64,000 nucleotides of DNA from positions 3,249,501-3,313,500 of the forward strand of contig NZ_CP020370.1 of assembly GCF_002813775.1 (NCBI RefSeq), read 5' to 3'. Under the pieces are notes generated by a model, which saw nothing but the letters and a program-made list of their open reading frames with translations, was not told where the DNA came from and did not search any database. Both the position numbers and the translations under genes were made by a program. Shown piece after piece: positions 9,035-18,165 of the stretch (its first letter is position 1; every line of letters starts with the position of its first letter). The stretch is from Candidatus Thiodictyon syntrophicum. GTDB lineage: Bacteria; Pseudomonadota; Gammaproteobacteria; Chromatiales; Chromatiaceae.

Positions 9035-9709
9035 TTACCGGTCCTCCAACAACTCCCGCCACGCCGGATGCCCGGCGATCAGCCCGAGCCCCCGCGCCAG
9101 CAGCGCTTTGCCCGGCTCCATCTTGAACCAGGTGGAGGCCCCGGACGGGTGGGGCAGTGGGATCAGGTCCGCCGTCGCCCCGCCCGCGCAGCGATAGGGC
9201 CATTGCTGACCCACCAGGCCGTCGAGCCGCGCCCCCGCGGGCAGTTGGTCCGCGAACTGGGCGATGGCCAGCTTGCCGACCGGGATGATGAGCCGCGGCC
9301 GGCTGATCGTCATCTCAGTGCGCCACCAGCCTGAGCAGTTCGCGACCTCGGGCCGATCCGGCACCCGGTCCCCGCCCTTGGGGTTCTTACCGGGAAAGCA
9401 GCGGCACACGGCGCTCATCAATACCCGCTCGCGCACCCGCGCCTCGTCCAGCCCGATCGAGGCGAACCAGCGAAACAGCGTCTTGCCCGCAGTCCAGCAA
9501 AAGGGTCGGCACTGTTCGATCTCCTTGGTGCCCGGTGCCTGGCCGATCATCATCACCGGCGAGGACACCGCCTGCCCATGCACCGGCGGGCCGAACATGC
9601 CGGGGCAGCGGCGGCAGCGCAGCAGGTCGCGGTAGAGGTCGGCGAGTTGACTCGACCGATCCGCCGCGCCCAGCAGAGCGCCCGCGTTCCCCCTGGTGAC
9701 ATCATCCAT
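9035..9709 (-). CDS. Uracil-DNA glycosylase family protein
   Basis: 224 residues with the UDG-superfamily hallmarks: motif 1 MIGQAPGTKEIEQ at about 53-65 and the C-terminal HPSGAST motif near 183. A CxxC pair (RCRRCPG, about 32-38) and the isolated Cys in SAVCRCFPGKN resemble the Fe-S cysteines of family 4/5-type enzymes. The expected role is removal of uracil or a related damaged base in base-excision repair. A GGGAG ribosome-binding site precedes the ATG at 9709. The exact subfamily cannot be settled by eye, and some members of this group have unknown substrates. Confidence 0.82.
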   Translation of the reverse strand: MDDVTRGNAGALLGAADRSSQLADLYRDLLRCRRCPGMFGPPVHGQAVSSPVMMIGQAPGTKEIEQCRPFCWTAGKTLFRWFASIGLDEARVRERVLMSAVCRCFPGKNPKGGDRVPDRPEVANCSGWWRTEMTISRPRLIIPVGKLAIAQFADQLPAGARLDGLVGQQWPYRCAGGATADLIPLPHPSGASTWFKMEPGKALLARGLGLIAGHPAWRELLEDR

Positions 9710-9812
9710 CGTAAGCTCCCGTCAAAGCCCTTCATCATAGCGCGCGGCGGAGCCTAACCGGCTTGCGCCGCGAGGGTGCGATCAGAACTGATGTGTTAAC
9801 GCACATGTCGTA

Positions 9813-9941
9813 GGGTACGCATCGCGTACCCTACAGCTACAGCTCCCGGACGTTCTCACGGACCGGGCGTCGTTGTCGTTGTCGTAATCGTGGTCGGATT
9901 ATTCGATTTCGACAACGACAACGACAACGACAGCGTACCCG
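9813..9941 (+). repeat. GTTGTC/GACAAC palindromic repeat element, copy B
   Basis: Starts with gggtacgcatcgcgtaccc, itself a palindrome, continues with gttctcacggaccggg, then the GTTGTC arm (about 9872-9886) and the GACAAC arm (about 9910-9932), and ends in agcgtaccc. It is the same element as at 8249-8370 but in the opposite orientation. It lies between the glycosylase gene and the Uma2 gene. Confidence 0.85.
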
Positions 9942-10057
9942 GGGTCGCGGTCGCCACATCAGTTCTGTTCGCACCCCGCTCCCACAGCGTCGCTGCGCGA
10001 CTGCGGGTCGGGGTGCTAGACTGGACTGCATGGCCGTCACTGCCCGTGGCAACATCT

Positions 10058-10978
10058 ATGTCTCAGACCATCCTTGCCGAAGGGCGCCGGGGCCGACTGG
10101 ACCGGGCGCCCGCTCCGCCGCCTGCCGGGCCCCCCTCCCAGGCCGGCCGCTGCTGCTCCGAGGAGGAGTACTGGAACACCTACTACCTCGAGTCCGACCG
10201 CCATTATGAATGGAACAACGGCCGCCTGGAGGAGAAGCCCGTGTCCGACTACGAAACCTTCCTGGTCTATCACTGGTTCATGCTGCTCCTGGACCACTTT
10301 CTGCGGACCCGGCCGATCGCCAAGCTCGTCGCCCTGGAGATGGGCTTCCGGCTGCCCCTGCCGACCGGCACCGTCATCCGCAGGCCGGACTTCGGCGTGG
10401 TGCGCAACGACAATCCCCAGCCGCTCCTGCCGCTGGAGGCGTCCTATCACGGCATCTTCGATCTCTGCATCGAGGCACTGTCGGATAAGAAGCGCGCCGA
10501 CAGCGAGCGCGACACGGTGGTCAAGAAGGCCGAGTATGCCGCCGGGGGCGTCCCGGAGTATTACATCCTGCACCGCGAGCCCGGGCGTCAGGCCTTCTTC
10601 ACCCGCACGGCCGCGGGGGTCTATGTCCCGCTCGCGCCCGCGCAGGGCCTGATCCACTCGCGCGTGCTGCCGGGTTTTGCGTTCCGCCTCACCGATCTCT
10701 GCCGCCGCCCCGACCACGAGACCCTGCGCGATGATCCCGTTTACCGCGCCTTCGTGGTGCCCGGCTGGCAGGAGGCCGAGCGGCGGGCCGCGGCCGAGGC
10801 CTGCGCCCGCGAAGCGGCCGAACGGCGGGCCGCGGCCGAGGGACAGGCCCGGGAGGCAGCCGAACGGCGGGCCCAGGCCGAAACCTCGCGCGCCGACACC
10901 GCGCAAGCCGCGTTGCGCCAGGCCGAAGCGCGCGCCCGGGCGGCCGAGGAGGCGCTCGTCCGCCTGCGGTCCCAATGA
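10058..10978 (+). CDS. Uma2 (DUF820) family PD-(D/E)XK nuclease-like protein with Ala/Arg-rich coiled-coil tail
   Basis: 306 residues from the ATG at 10058 (MSQTILAEG); the longer open frame upstream only translates repeat DNA. The Uma2 core shows HYEWNNGRLEEKPV, the RRPDFGVV motif with the catalytic-type Asp, LCIEALSDKKRADSERD (the E...K part of the restriction-endonuclease-like active site) and the family hallmark KKAEYAAGGVPEYYIL. The last about 80 residues are repeated ERRAAAEAxAREAA units forming a predicted coiled coil, common in Uma2 proteins of cyanobacteria and Chromatiaceae. Biochemical function of the family is largely unknown; it is often expanded in genomes and linked to mobile DNA. 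No partner gene is adjacent. Confidence 0.87.
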   Translation: MSQTILAEGRRGRLDRAPAPPPAGPPSQAGRCCSEEEYWNTYYLESDRHYEWNNGRLEEKPVSDYETFLVYHWFMLLLDHFLRTRPIAKLVALEMGFRLPLPTGTVIRRPDFGVVRNDNPQPLLPLEASYHGIFDLCIEALSDKKRADSERDTVVKKAEYAAGGVPEYYILHREPGRQAFFTRTAAGVYVPLAPAQGLIHSRVLPGFAFRLTDLCRRPDHETLRDDPVYRAFVVPGWQEAERRAAAEACAREAAERRAAAEGQAREAAERRAQAETSRADTAQAALRQAEARARAAEEALVRLRSQ

Positions 10979-11128
10979 CATCGTCCAGCGCAGCGTCGCG
11001 CCAAAGCCCCTCACCATAGCCCCCTCACCAAAGCGTGCATCGCAGCGTTGCCACCTCCCGGAGCCGCGATGCTCGCTCCCCAGTGTGCCCCCGCCGGGAA
11101 GTCAAGCGATGCACGCTAGCGATGCACG

Positions 11129-12802
11129 CTAGCGCTGTGCCTTCCCCCAGGTATCCTTGAGCCCCACGGTCAGATTGAAGACCGGCCGTTGTGGCGTGCC
11201 GTCCGCGTCGGCGACGAAGTAGCCCTCACGCTCGAACTGGCAGCGCTCCCCGGGGGCCACCCCGGCGAGCGAGGGCTCCACCAGGGCCTCGGTGAGCACG
11301 GTGAGTGAGTGCGGATTCAGATCGTCCAGGAAATTCCCGCCGCCCGCCCCCGGCACCGCGACACTGCACAGCCGGTCATAGAGCCGCACCTCGCAGGGCA
11401 CCCCCAAGGCGGCGGCGACCCAGTGGATGACACCCTTGACCTTGCGCCCCTCCGGGTTGCGGCCCAGGGTGTCCAGGTCCGCGGTGGCGCGCAGCTCAAT
11501 GACTTGCCCGTCGGCGTCCTTGATGACCCGCTCGCAGCGGATCACATAGGCGTTGCGCAGCCGCACCTCGCCCCCCGGGACCAGGCGCTTGAACCCCTTG
11601 GGCGGCTGCTCGGCGAAGTCGTTGCGGTCGATGACGATTTCGCGTGCGAAGGGGACCTGGCGCGTCCCCAGCTCCGCGATCTTGGGGTGGTTGTCGGCCG
11701 CCATCTCCTGGACCTCAGCCTCCGGGACGTTCTCGATGACGACCGTGAGCGGGCGCAGGACCGCCATGCGCCGGGGCACACTGGCGTCCAGGTCGTCGCG
11801 GATGGCGCTCTCCAGGAGCGCCATCTCCACCCGGTTGTCGGCCTTGGTCACCCCGATCCGCTCGCAGAAGTCGCGGATGGAGGCGGGGGTGTAGCCGCGG
11901 CGGCGCAGGCCGGCGATGGTCGGCATCCGCGGGTCATCCCAGCCGTTGACGTGCCCCTCGCTGACGAGTTGGGTCAGGAGCCGCTTGCTCATCACCGTGT
12001 ATTCCAGATTCAGCCGGGAGAACTCGATCTGGCGCGGTTTGCAGGGGACCGAGACGTGGTCCACGCACCAGTCGTAGAGCGGGCGATGGTCCTCGAACTC
12101 GAGCGTGCAGATGGAGTGGGTGATGCACTCCAGGGCGTCGGAGATGGGGTGGGTGTAGTCGTAGGTCGGGTACAGACACCACTCGCTGCCGGTCTGGTGA
12201 TGGATCACCCCGTGGCGGATGCGGTAGAGCACCGGGTCGCGCAGGTTGATGTTGGGGGAGGCCATGTCGATGCGGGCGCGCAGGCTGCGGGCGCCGTCCG
12301 GGAACTCACCGGCGCGCATGCGCGTGAACAGATCCAGGTTCTCCGCGATCGGGCGGTCGCGCCAGGGGCTCGCCCGGCCCGGCTCGGTCAGGGTGCCGCG
12401 GTGCTGCCGGACCTCCTCCGCGTCGAGATCACAGACGTAGGCGAGCCCCTTGCCGATCAGCTCGATCGCAAAGCCGTAGAGCTGCTCGAAATAGTCCGAG
12501 GCGAAATAGAGCCGGTCCCCCCAGTCGTACCCCAGCCAGCGCACGTCCGCCTGGATACTGTCGACGAACTCCTCGTCTTCCTTGCTCGGGTTGGTGTCAT
12601 CGAAGCGCAGGTTGCAGGTCCCCGGGTAGTCCTGGGCCAGGCCGAAGTTCAGACAAATCGACTTGGCGTGCCCGATGTGCAGGTACCCGTTGGGCTCCGG
12701 TGGGAAACGGGTCGCGATGCGCTGGTGGCGGCCGGCGGCCAGGTCCTCCTCAATGATCTGACGGATGAAATTGCTGCGGGGTGAATCGACGGGGTCAGTC
12801 AT
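11129..12802 (-). CDS. glnS: Glutamine--tRNA ligase
   Basis: 557 residues, the usual bacterial GlnRS length (E. coli 554). It charges tRNA-Gln in the cytoplasm. Class I signatures are present: [17 protein letters not shown] (HIGH) near residue 30 and YTVMSKRLL (KMSKS equivalent) in the middle. [19 protein letters not shown] and the C-terminal anticodon-binding beta-barrels also match. The start is the ATG at 12802 ([21 protein letters not shown]). The open frame continues 153 codons upstream but overlaps the divergent DUF1840 gene and is not homologous. About 190 bp separate it from that gene, so both promoters lie there. Confidence 0.98.
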   Translation of the reverse strand: MTDPVDSPRSNFIRQIIEEDLAAGRHQRIATRFPPEPNGYLHIGHAKSICLNFGLAQDYPGTCNLRFDDTNPSKEDEEFVDSIQADVRWLGYDWGDRLYFASDYFEQLYGFAIELIGKGLAYVCDLDAEEVRQHRGTLTEPGRASPWRDRPIAENLDLFTRMRAGEFPDGARSLRARIDMASPNINLRDPVLYRIRHGVIHHQTGSEWCLYPTYDYTHPISDALECITHSICTLEFEDHRPLYDWCVDHVSVPCKPRQIEFSRLNLEYTVMSKRLLTQLVSEGHVNGWDDPRMPTIAGLRRRGYTPASIRDFCERIGVTKADNRVEMALLESAIRDDLDASVPRRMAVLRPLTVVIENVPEAEVQEMAADNHPKIAELGTRQVPFAREIVIDRNDFAEQPPKGFKRLVPGGEVRLRNAYVIRCERVIKDADGQVIELRATADLDTLGRNPEGRKVKGVIHWVAAALGVPCEVRLYDRLCSVAVPGAGGGNFLDDLNPHSLTVLTEALVEPSLAGVAPGERCQFEREGYFVADADGTPQRPVFNLTVGLKDTWGKAQR

Positions 12803-12995
12803 GATGCTCGCGGTCCGCGGGGGGAGGGGAGGGCCAAGGGGTAGTCCGGTGGACCTGTAGGCTGCCATTCTAACGCCCCGGGGCACAACGTGGGTAAGCG
12901 CGGGGCAATCCCATGGAATCCAGTGCGGCCGGCGCGACTTTGCTAGAGTAGCCGGGCGGCCGCACCGGCCGCGACCGATGATCCGGGAGGCTCCC

Positions 12996-13316
12996 ATGCT
13001 CGTGACCTTTGAAACCCAGGCCCATGCCAACATCACCATGTTCGGCGAGGTGGCGGTCACCCTGCTGAAGCTCATGGGCTTGAGCGGCACCGTGCCCGGG
13101 GCCCTGCTGGCGGCCGACGTGCCGGCCGCCCTGGAGCGGCTGCGCCAGGCCGTCGCCGAGCAGTCGGACGTACCGCTCGACCCCGCGCGCGAGCCCGCCG
13201 CCAAGGACACCGGGGAGGAGCGCCATGTGAGCCTGGGCCACCGCGCCCTGCCGCTGATCAAACTCCTGGAAGACGCCGCGGCGGCCGGTCAGAACGTGAT
13301 GTGGGACAACCCGTAG
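12996..13316 (+). CDS. DUF1840 family protein
   Basis: 106 residues from the ATG at 12996 ([20 protein letters not shown]), preceded by GGGAGG at 12985-12990; an upstream in-frame ATG at 12978 has no ribosome-binding site. The sequence matches DUF1840: the conserved start with HANITMFG, a Leu-rich helix, and the C-terminal [22 protein letters not shown]. Members are small cytoplasmic proteobacterial proteins of unknown function. It is divergent from glnS. Confidence 0.9.
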   Translation: MLVTFETQAHANITMFGEVAVTLLKLMGLSGTVPGALLAADVPAALERLRQAVAEQSDVPLDPAREPAAKDTGEERHVSLGHRALPLIKLLEDAAAAGQNVMWDNP

Positions 13317-13352
13317 GGCGGATGCCCGCAGGGAGCGGTGATCCTAAGAAGA

Positions 13353-13504
13353 GCATTTAGCCGCAAATCAACGCAAATAAGCGCAAATAAATCTGCTGGT
13401 TAGCATCGTCGCGGGCGTCACCCGGACGGTGAACACGCAGTAAAGGCCAAGTCTCTGATTATTTCCGTCAATTTGCGTTCATTTGCGGCTAAACTGCTTT
13501 TTCT
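13353..13504 (+). repeat. Terminal-inverted-repeat element (TTTAGCCGCAAAT family), copy 1
   Basis: About 150 bp with imperfect terminal inverted repeats: left tttagccgcaaatcaacg, right cgttcatttgcggctaaa. The interior holds agcatcgtcgcgggcg and cagtaaaggcc. The copy at 24531-24690, read in reverse, has the same ends and the same interior blocks. The two are much more AT-rich than the surroundings. There is no coding capacity, so it is a MITE-like or structured repeat. Confidence 0.85.
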
Positions 13505-13535
13505 GTGGTGATCCGCCCCAAGGAGGCACCCCCCC

Positions 13536-14453
13536 ATGCGCAACCAGGTCTTCATCAGCTACCGCCAGGAGACCCCCCAGCACGCCCAGGCGGTCCGGCG
13601 CCTGGGCGAACTCCTGCGTCAGGCCGGGTTGGCCGTGGCGCTGGATCAGTTCCTGCTGGAAGACCAGCCCGGCGGACCGGACCAGGGCTGGCCCAAGTGG
13701 TGCGAGGACTGCGCCCGCGACTGCGCCTGCGTGCTGGTCATCGCCTCCGCCGGTTGGTTTACCGCCTATGAGGCATCAGGCCCGCGCGGGTCTGGCCGCG
13801 GGTCGGCCGCGGAGGCGCGGCTGTTGCGGCAATACCTCTACGACGAGCCGGGCCGCAACGCCCGCATCCGCCTGGTCCTTCTCGACGACCTGGACCCGGA
13901 GGCGGTCCCGGCGGGGCTGCGCGCCTGGCATCGGTTCCGGCCGTTTGCGAGCGACACCGAGCGGGGGCAACTGGTCCGGTGGGCGGCGCAATGCCTCGCG
14001 GCCCCGGTCGCGCCTGACCCGAACCCGGCGCCGGCGACTCCAAACGCGGCGACGCCATCGACCCCATCGACCGCGAGGCCAGCCATGGACGCCGCGGCCT
14101 GGGAGCGACAGCGCTCGCCGCTGCGCGACCTGCTGGTGGCCCTGCCCGATTGGGACCTGCTGGCGGTCCGGCGGGGGTTCGTGGCCGCGGCCTTGGGCGA
14201 GCACCCCGCCGCGCGACTCACCTGGGAAGGCGACGGCTTCACCGTGGCCGGCGAACTCGTGTCGAAACTCAAGTATTACAGCGCGGCCCCCTTGCCCGAC
14301 GTCCGCCATGCCGTCTGCGCCCTGTTGGCCGAGGCCCGCACGCGCAAGTGGGACCAGGCCCCGGCGATTGGTGACGCGGTGCGGCGGCTCGCGGCCGCGT
14401 TCGGGTGCGAATTGAACGCCGACGCGGCCGGGGCCGGCAATGGAATCGAGTAA
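13536..14453 (+). CDS. SEFIR (TIR-like) protein with C-terminal effector-associated domain
   Basis: 305 residues, with AAGGAGG before the ATG at 13536. The N-terminal SEFIR fold, about residues 1-150, shows QVFISYRQETPQHAQ, the alpha-helix with LGELLRQAGLAVALDQ, the GPDQGWPKWCED motif and CVLVIASAGWFTAYEA. After a Pro/Ala-rich linker (155-180) comes an alpha-helical domain (about 190-270, PLRDLLVALPDWDLLAVRRGF through RHAVCALLAEART). The same domain opens the STAND pseudogenes at 14440 and 21433, so it fits an effector-associated domain (EAD), a death-like adaptor joining effectors to STAND switches. In known systems such a protein is recruited by a STAND ATPase sharing the EAD. Here the neighbouring STAND genes are broken, so it may be an orphan effector. 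Confidence 0.82.
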   Translation: MRNQVFISYRQETPQHAQAVRRLGELLRQAGLAVALDQFLLEDQPGGPDQGWPKWCEDCARDCACVLVIASAGWFTAYEASGPRGSGRGSAAEARLLRQYLYDEPGRNARIRLVLLDDLDPEAVPAGLRAWHRFRPFASDTERGQLVRWAAQCLAAPVAPDPNPAPATPNAATPSTPSTARPAMDAAAWERQRSPLRDLLVALPDWDLLAVRRGFVAAALGEHPAARLTWEGDGFTVAGELVSKLKYYSAAPLPDVRHAVCALLAEARTRKWDQAPAIGDAVRRLAAAFGCELNADAAGAGNGIE

Positions 14454-15411
14454 CGGCAGCACCGCTGGGGACGCAATGCGCACCGCCCTGCGCGACCTGT
14501 TGGTGAAACTTCCGGCCTGCTCGCCTACGACTGGGGCCGCGACCGCGAGCGCGCCCGCCTCTTCTTCGGCCGCGAGGAGGAGACCGCGGCCCTCATCGAG
14601 ACCCTGCGCGACCTGGCCCCCGGCAACCTGCTGGTGGTCTCCGGCCCCTCCGGGTCCGGCAAGTCGTCACTGGTCAAGGCCGGACTCTGGCGCGCCCTGA
14701 ACGAACCGCCGGACGGGAAGGATCCCATCGCCGGCTGTCGCGACTGGGCCATCAGCGCCATGACCCCGAATTTCCACGGCAACGCCTTTTTCAGCCTGGT
14801 CCAGAGCGCCCACGACTGCGGGCCGAGCGCGGCTTTCGCGTCCTGGCCGATGAGATCGGCCTGGAACGCGCCGCGGCCGAGACCCTGGCGCGAACGTCGC
14901 CTGGATGGAGGCCATGGCCTATTGCCGCTGGCTGACCGCCCGCTACCTGGCGGCGGGTATGATCGACGCGCGCTCGGTCATCCGCCTGCCCACCGAGGCC
15001 GAGTGGGAACGCGCCGCCCGGGGCACGCGGGCGCACCTCTATCCCTCGGGGGAGGACTACCGCAAGGGCTACGCCAATATCGACGAGACGCCCGCGGACC
15101 CGGATGGGCTCTGTCTGCGCGAGACCACCGCCGTGGGACTCTACCCCCGCGACGCCTCCCCGGACGGCCTGCTCGACTGCGCGGGTAATGTCTCGGAGTG
15201 GTGCCTCAACAAATTCGCGGACCCGGACGATACTGACACGACCGGTGATGCAGGCCGTTCTTTGCGCGGCGGGTCTTGGTACTACAGTCCAGCCGTCGCG
15301 CGCGCGGTCGGCCGCAACTGGAACATCCCAGTCAACCGCAACTACTCCGTTGGCTTTCGTCTGATGTGTACGTGCCCCATTCCTCTGACCACTGATCCAC
15401 TGATCCACTGA
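14440..15411 (+). pseudogene. Remnant of an EAD-STAND ATPase-FGE gene (copy 1)
   Basis: Fragments of one large gene in changing frames. 14440-14520 encodes the start of an EAD (TALRDLLVKLP). The frame then jumps to LLAYDWGRDRERARLFFGREEE and a good P-loop, VVSGPSGSGKSSLVKAG (about 14635-14685). After NAFFSLVQSAHD (about 14815) the frame breaks again; a short block FRVLADEIGLERAAAETLA lies in another frame. From 14905 a formylglycine-generating-enzyme (FGE/sulfatase-modifying) domain runs to the stop: MEAMAYCRWLTARYL, RLPTEAEWERAARG, GLLDCAGNVSEWCLNKF, RSLRGGSWYYSP. Most of the STAND core and the start of the FGE domain are missing, so it is a deletion-ridden pseudogene. It overlaps the SEFIR gene by 14 bp, as in an operon. 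Confidence 0.85.
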
Positions 15412-15421
15412 TCCACTGAAC
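15398..15421. repeat. 8-bp tandem repeat at the 3' end of FGE remnant 1
   Basis: The unit ctgatcca is repeated three times around the stop codon of the FGE fragment. The matching 3' end of the second FGE fragment (18785-18835) lacks the perfect array, so slippage has happened here. Confidence 0.65.
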
Positions 15422-15492
15422 ACTGATCTTCTGCTCACTGGCCGCCGCCTCGGGCAGGTCGAGGCCCACCGCGAAAGGCAGGCCGCCACCCG

Positions 15493-15586
15493 GTGGGAGC
15501 GGCTTCAGCCGCGACGCGACCTCGCGAGCCGCTGCGGCCTCGTCGCGGCTGAAGCCGCTCCCACAGCGTCGCTGCGCGACCTTCAC
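15493..15586. repeat. GTGGGAGCGGCTTCAGCC inverted-repeat element, copy 1
   Basis: Left arm gtgggagcggcttcagccgc, right arm gcggctgaagccgctcccac, followed by agcgtcgctgcgcgaccttcac. Further copies are at 18383-18476 and 21566-21660, and a solo half (ctcccacagcgtcgctgcgcgac) is near 9978-10001. It is a REP/BIME-like element. Confidence 0.85.
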
Positions 15587-15726
15587 CCCAGAAAGAGCAG
15601 TTCTCTCACAGAGACACAAAGATCACATAGATTTTCAACACGATATGTCGGTCGATGAGGTCGGCCTTGATCATAATCCCGGCCAAGCCGCACCAGCGAG
15701 CGCACGCGCTTAAGCCCGCTCGGATG

Positions 15727-15853
15727 CTGGGAGCGCCGCACCCCAGTGTGGCGCGGCCTCGCGAGCGACCGCAGCGTTGCGTTCTGCGGATAGGCCGCGC
15801 CGCACTGGGGTGCGGCGGTCCCAGTAGCCGCTGCGGCTCAACTCAATGGCAGT
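15727..15853. repeat. GCCGCACCCCAGTGCGGCG palindromic element, copy 1
   Basis: ctgggagcgccgcaccccag begins the unit and gccgcactggggtgcggcg ends it in inverted form, followed by tagccgctgcggctcaactcaatggcag. A second copy is at 18522-18648. With the neighbouring repeats it fills the 747-bp stretch 15412-16158, in which no gene is visible. Confidence 0.75.
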
Positions 15854-15945
15854 TCGTCGTTCGTAGCCTGGATGGAGCGCAGCGCAATCCAGGTCCCCGC
15901 GGCGGCCGTGATCATAACTCCGGCCACACGCCCTTGCGGCAACCC

Positions 15946-15998
15946 GTCGCGGCCTGGGGGCCGCTCCTACGGCGTAGGAGCGGCCCCCAGGCCGCGAC
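15946..15998. repeat. Perfect 25-bp hairpin
   Basis: Arms 15946-15970 and 15974-15998 are exact reverse complements (gtcgcggcctgggggccgct and so on) with a 3-base loop, ggc. There is no T-tract, so it is not a typical terminator. It resembles RAYT-mobilised REP hairpins. Confidence 0.85.
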
Positions 15999-16158
15999 AG
16001 ATGTCACCCTCGAGGTGGCCGGAATAATGACCAAGGTCCCCGCGGCAACCCGCTGATTCCTCATGTATCTGCGAGGCCGGCCCCGGATTGCGCTGCGCTC
16101 CATCCGGGCTACGGGGGCGTGCTGAGGTCATTATCGGTATCGACGAACAGGCCCGGTT

Positions 16159-16380
16159 TCATCGTGACCGGGCGCCCAGGTATTCGTCGTGCGCAAACGA
16201 ACCGTCAGGGCGGGCCGACACGACACCGATCAGGTCGTCGAACACACCCGGGTCCAGTTCCCTCTTGTCCGGTTGCTCTTCGTCCAACAGGGTGACGATC
16301 GCTCGGGCCCGCTTCACGCGCGGTATCTGTTCGAGCAGGGTCACCTTGCCGTCTTCATAGATCGCATTGACCGATAACAT
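16159..16380 (-). CDS. Small hypothetical protein, possible antitoxin partner of the nucleotidyltransferase
   Basis: 73 residues from the ATG at 16380 (MLSVNAIYEDGKVTLLEQIP), preceded by GGCGGAG. The beta-hairpin start followed by an acidic tail (LDEEQPDKRELDPGVFDDLIG) resembles small AF2212-like/DUF104-type antitoxins, but the match is only in style. A longer frame starts at 16464 (MAEAFTNRRRLDF), overlapping the stop of the upstream nucleotidyltransferase; translation could be coupled from there. The pair is probably one operon. Function unknown. Confidence 0.55.
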   Translation of the reverse strand: MLSVNAIYEDGKVTLLEQIPRVKRARAIVTLLDEEQPDKRELDPGVFDDLIGVVSARPDGSFAHDEYLGARSR

Positions 16381-16456
16381 GCTGTACTCCGCCGATTGAT
16401 CTGCATCCGCAAGGCGCCCGGGATTGAAATCCAGGCGGCGCCGGTTTGTAAAGGCC

Positions 16457-16783
16457 TCAGCCATCCAGGCGCCGGCCTTCGGTCAAGGCGCGATACAACA
16501 GCGACGAGCGTACCGGGTTGATCCGTTCAAGTTCGGCCCGGGTGCGCACGCGGATATCGCAGGGCACGGCAAGCCCCCGCAAGGCCCGGTGTGCGCGCAC
16601 GGCACGCCGGTGGGGCGACTCGTCCGAATCGGCGAGAATGACCAGCAGATCGAGGTCGCTGTCCGCCGTCGGGGTACGCCAGGCATGGGAGCCGAACAGG
16701 ATGATCTGCTCCGGAGCGAGGGCCGCGCTGATCCGTCCGGCGATCTCATCGAGCGTCTGCGGTGTCGGGAGGCTGTCCATCAT
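16457..16783 (-). CDS. Minimal (MNT-type) nucleotidyltransferase
   Basis: 108 residues. The core motif of the pol-beta superfamily is clear: ILFGSHAWRTPTADSDLDLLVI (GSxAxG-like, then DxD) at about 29-50, with a third acidic residue in VPCDIRVRT. MNT proteins usually pair with HEPN proteins and AMPylate them as antitoxins. No HEPN gene is next to it; the downstream small gene is of a different type. The ISKra4-type element is inserted immediately upstream (its edge is at about 16817, 34 bp from the start codon), so the native promoter may have been displaced. Confidence 0.85.
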   Translation of the reverse strand: MMDSLPTPQTLDEIAGRISAALAPEQIILFGSHAWRTPTADSDLDLLVILADSDESPHRRAVRAHRALRGLAVPCDIRVRTRAELERINPVRSSLLYRALTEGRRLDG

Positions 16784-16816
16784 GATCCCCGGTGGCGGGG
16801 GTGCGGCCTCCGAATA

Positions 16817-18165
16817 ATGTGCCTAACCGTAGCACTCAGCCCCAAACTGGTCGATCTTCTGCCAGAACTGTGCCCATCGTCCGGTGGTCTGCGTCAGTGC
16901 GCGTAGGCTGAGCACAATCTTGGCCCCTTTGTTCTTCCAGCGCATCCCGGAGGCACATAGCCGTTGCTTGACCAAGGTCTTGCAGGCGGCCTCGGTGACG
17001 CCCGATCCGATCGGCAGTCCCGCGGCGACGAAGCCCGGGTAGTCCATTTGATGGCGATGGTTGGTGAAGTAGGTCCAAGCGCTGAGAACGTCGTCGCGCA
17101 GCGTCTGCGAGAGGGTGTGCCGCTGCGACAGGCGCGCGGCCTCGCCGATGAGCAGGTCAAGGGCGGCGGGGTCGTGCTTGAGCGTCGTGCAGTGCGCGCT
17201 CTGCCACTGCGCGCGCGGGCCCTCGGCGTGGCGCTGCGGATGGGTCGCTTGGGCGATTTTGCCCACGTATTCCGTTGCATGGAAAAAATCGATCAACTGG
17301 CGGTCGGTGTGTTGCTCGAGGAACCGCCAGTTGCTTGCCGCCCCGTCGGCGATGCCCAGGTACAGTGCCTCGGGGAGGTGCCGCTTGACGCGTTGGATCT
17401 CGCGCTCCATGCGTTGCCGGAACTCCTGCTTGCCGTACTCGGGTGCCGCAGCGAGGTAGATGGTGTGCTGGCGCTCGCCCTCGCCGTCGTAAAGCGAGAG
17501 GGTTCCGACCATGGCTTCGCGCCAGCCCGCACTGTCGGCCATGGGGATCATGGCGCCGTCGAGGCTGACCACGACGGTCGCGATGGGCGTCTCAAGCGCC
17601 GGCATCGCGTACTCCCAGTCCTCCTCTTTGGCCGTGGCGATGGTGCCTACCCACTCCGCAACATTTTGAATATACGAGGTAGCGATCGTCCGACCGTGGT
17701 TCTGCTCAAGGTCAGTCTGCACCGCGCGCACGTTGAGCTGCGCATACTTGTGGCTGAGTTGACTGGCGAATCGGGGGGTCGCCCCGCGCACGATCCGCGC
17801 CTGGTGCTCGAGCGGACAGTAGATCCGCCCGCCGCGCGAGCTTTGGTAGACATAACGCTCGACCTCGACCGGCCCGTAAGGCGTCTGGTACTCCTTCGGA
17901 TCGCGCCCGCGCGCGGTCAGCTTGATCGCGCCGACACGGATCGCACTGCCGTCGGTGTCGAAACGCTGCAGCGCCTCCTCGGTGGCGCAGCGCCCCACCG
18001 CGTTGGTGGCCTCCTGGATGGCTCCTTCCATGTCCAGCAGGCTACCGCTGAGCCGCACCGTTACCTCGACCGTCACCTCGTCACCCGAGATCCTGACTAC
18101 CTTCGCCACGACTGCACCTTCTCGTCTAGTCACAGAAGGTTACGAAATACTCCTCAAAGGCACAT
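16817..18165 (-). mobile_element. ISKra4-family insertion sequence
   Basis: One transposase gene bounded by short inverted ends: ATGTGCCT at 16817-16824 and AGGCACAT at 18158-18165 (10 of 11 match if extended outward). The transposase stop codon lies inside the left end. Length is about 1.35 kb. A target duplication is not obvious. Confidence 0.75.
16823..18133 (-). CDS. ISKra4-family transposase
   Basis: 436 residues, apparently intact. A DDE-type active site is readable: VVSLDGAMIPMAD (first Asp), YLGIADGAASNWRFLE (second Asp) and GSGVTEAACKTLVKQRL (Glu). GSGVTEAACKTLVKQR followed by SGMRWKNKGA is the family hallmark. The N-terminal region (to about 150) has YGPVEVERYVYQSSRGGRIYCPLE as in other ISKra4 members. 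It catalyses excision and insertion of the element. It sits between the SEFIR/STAND remnants and the second STAND-FGE remnant, and may have contributed to rearrangements there. Confidence 0.92.
   Translation of the reverse strand: MTRREGAVVAKVVRISGDEVTVEVTVRLSGSLLDMEGAIQEATNAVGRCATEEALQRFDTDGSAIRVGAIKLTARGRDPKEYQTPYGPVEVERYVYQSSRGGRIYCPLEHQARIVRGATPRFASQLSHKYAQLNVRAVQTDLEQNHGRTIATSYIQNVAEWVGTIATAKEEDWEYAMPALETPIATVVVSLDGAMIPMADSAGWREAMVGTLSLYDGEGERQHTIYLAAAPEYGKQEFRQRMEREIQRVKRHLPEALYLGIADGAASNWRFLEQHTDRQLIDFFHATEYVGKIAQATHPQRHAEGPRAQWQSAHCTTLKHDPAALDLLIGEAARLSQRHTLSQTLRDDVLSAWTYFTNHRHQMDYPGFVAAGLPIGSGVTEAACKTLVKQRLCASGMRWKNKGAKIVLSLRALTQTTGRWAQFWQKIDQFGAECYG

Noticed and set aside
12803-13261. 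153-residue N-terminal extension of GlnS
   Set aside because: It is antisense to the DUF1840 gene and not homologous to GlnRS.
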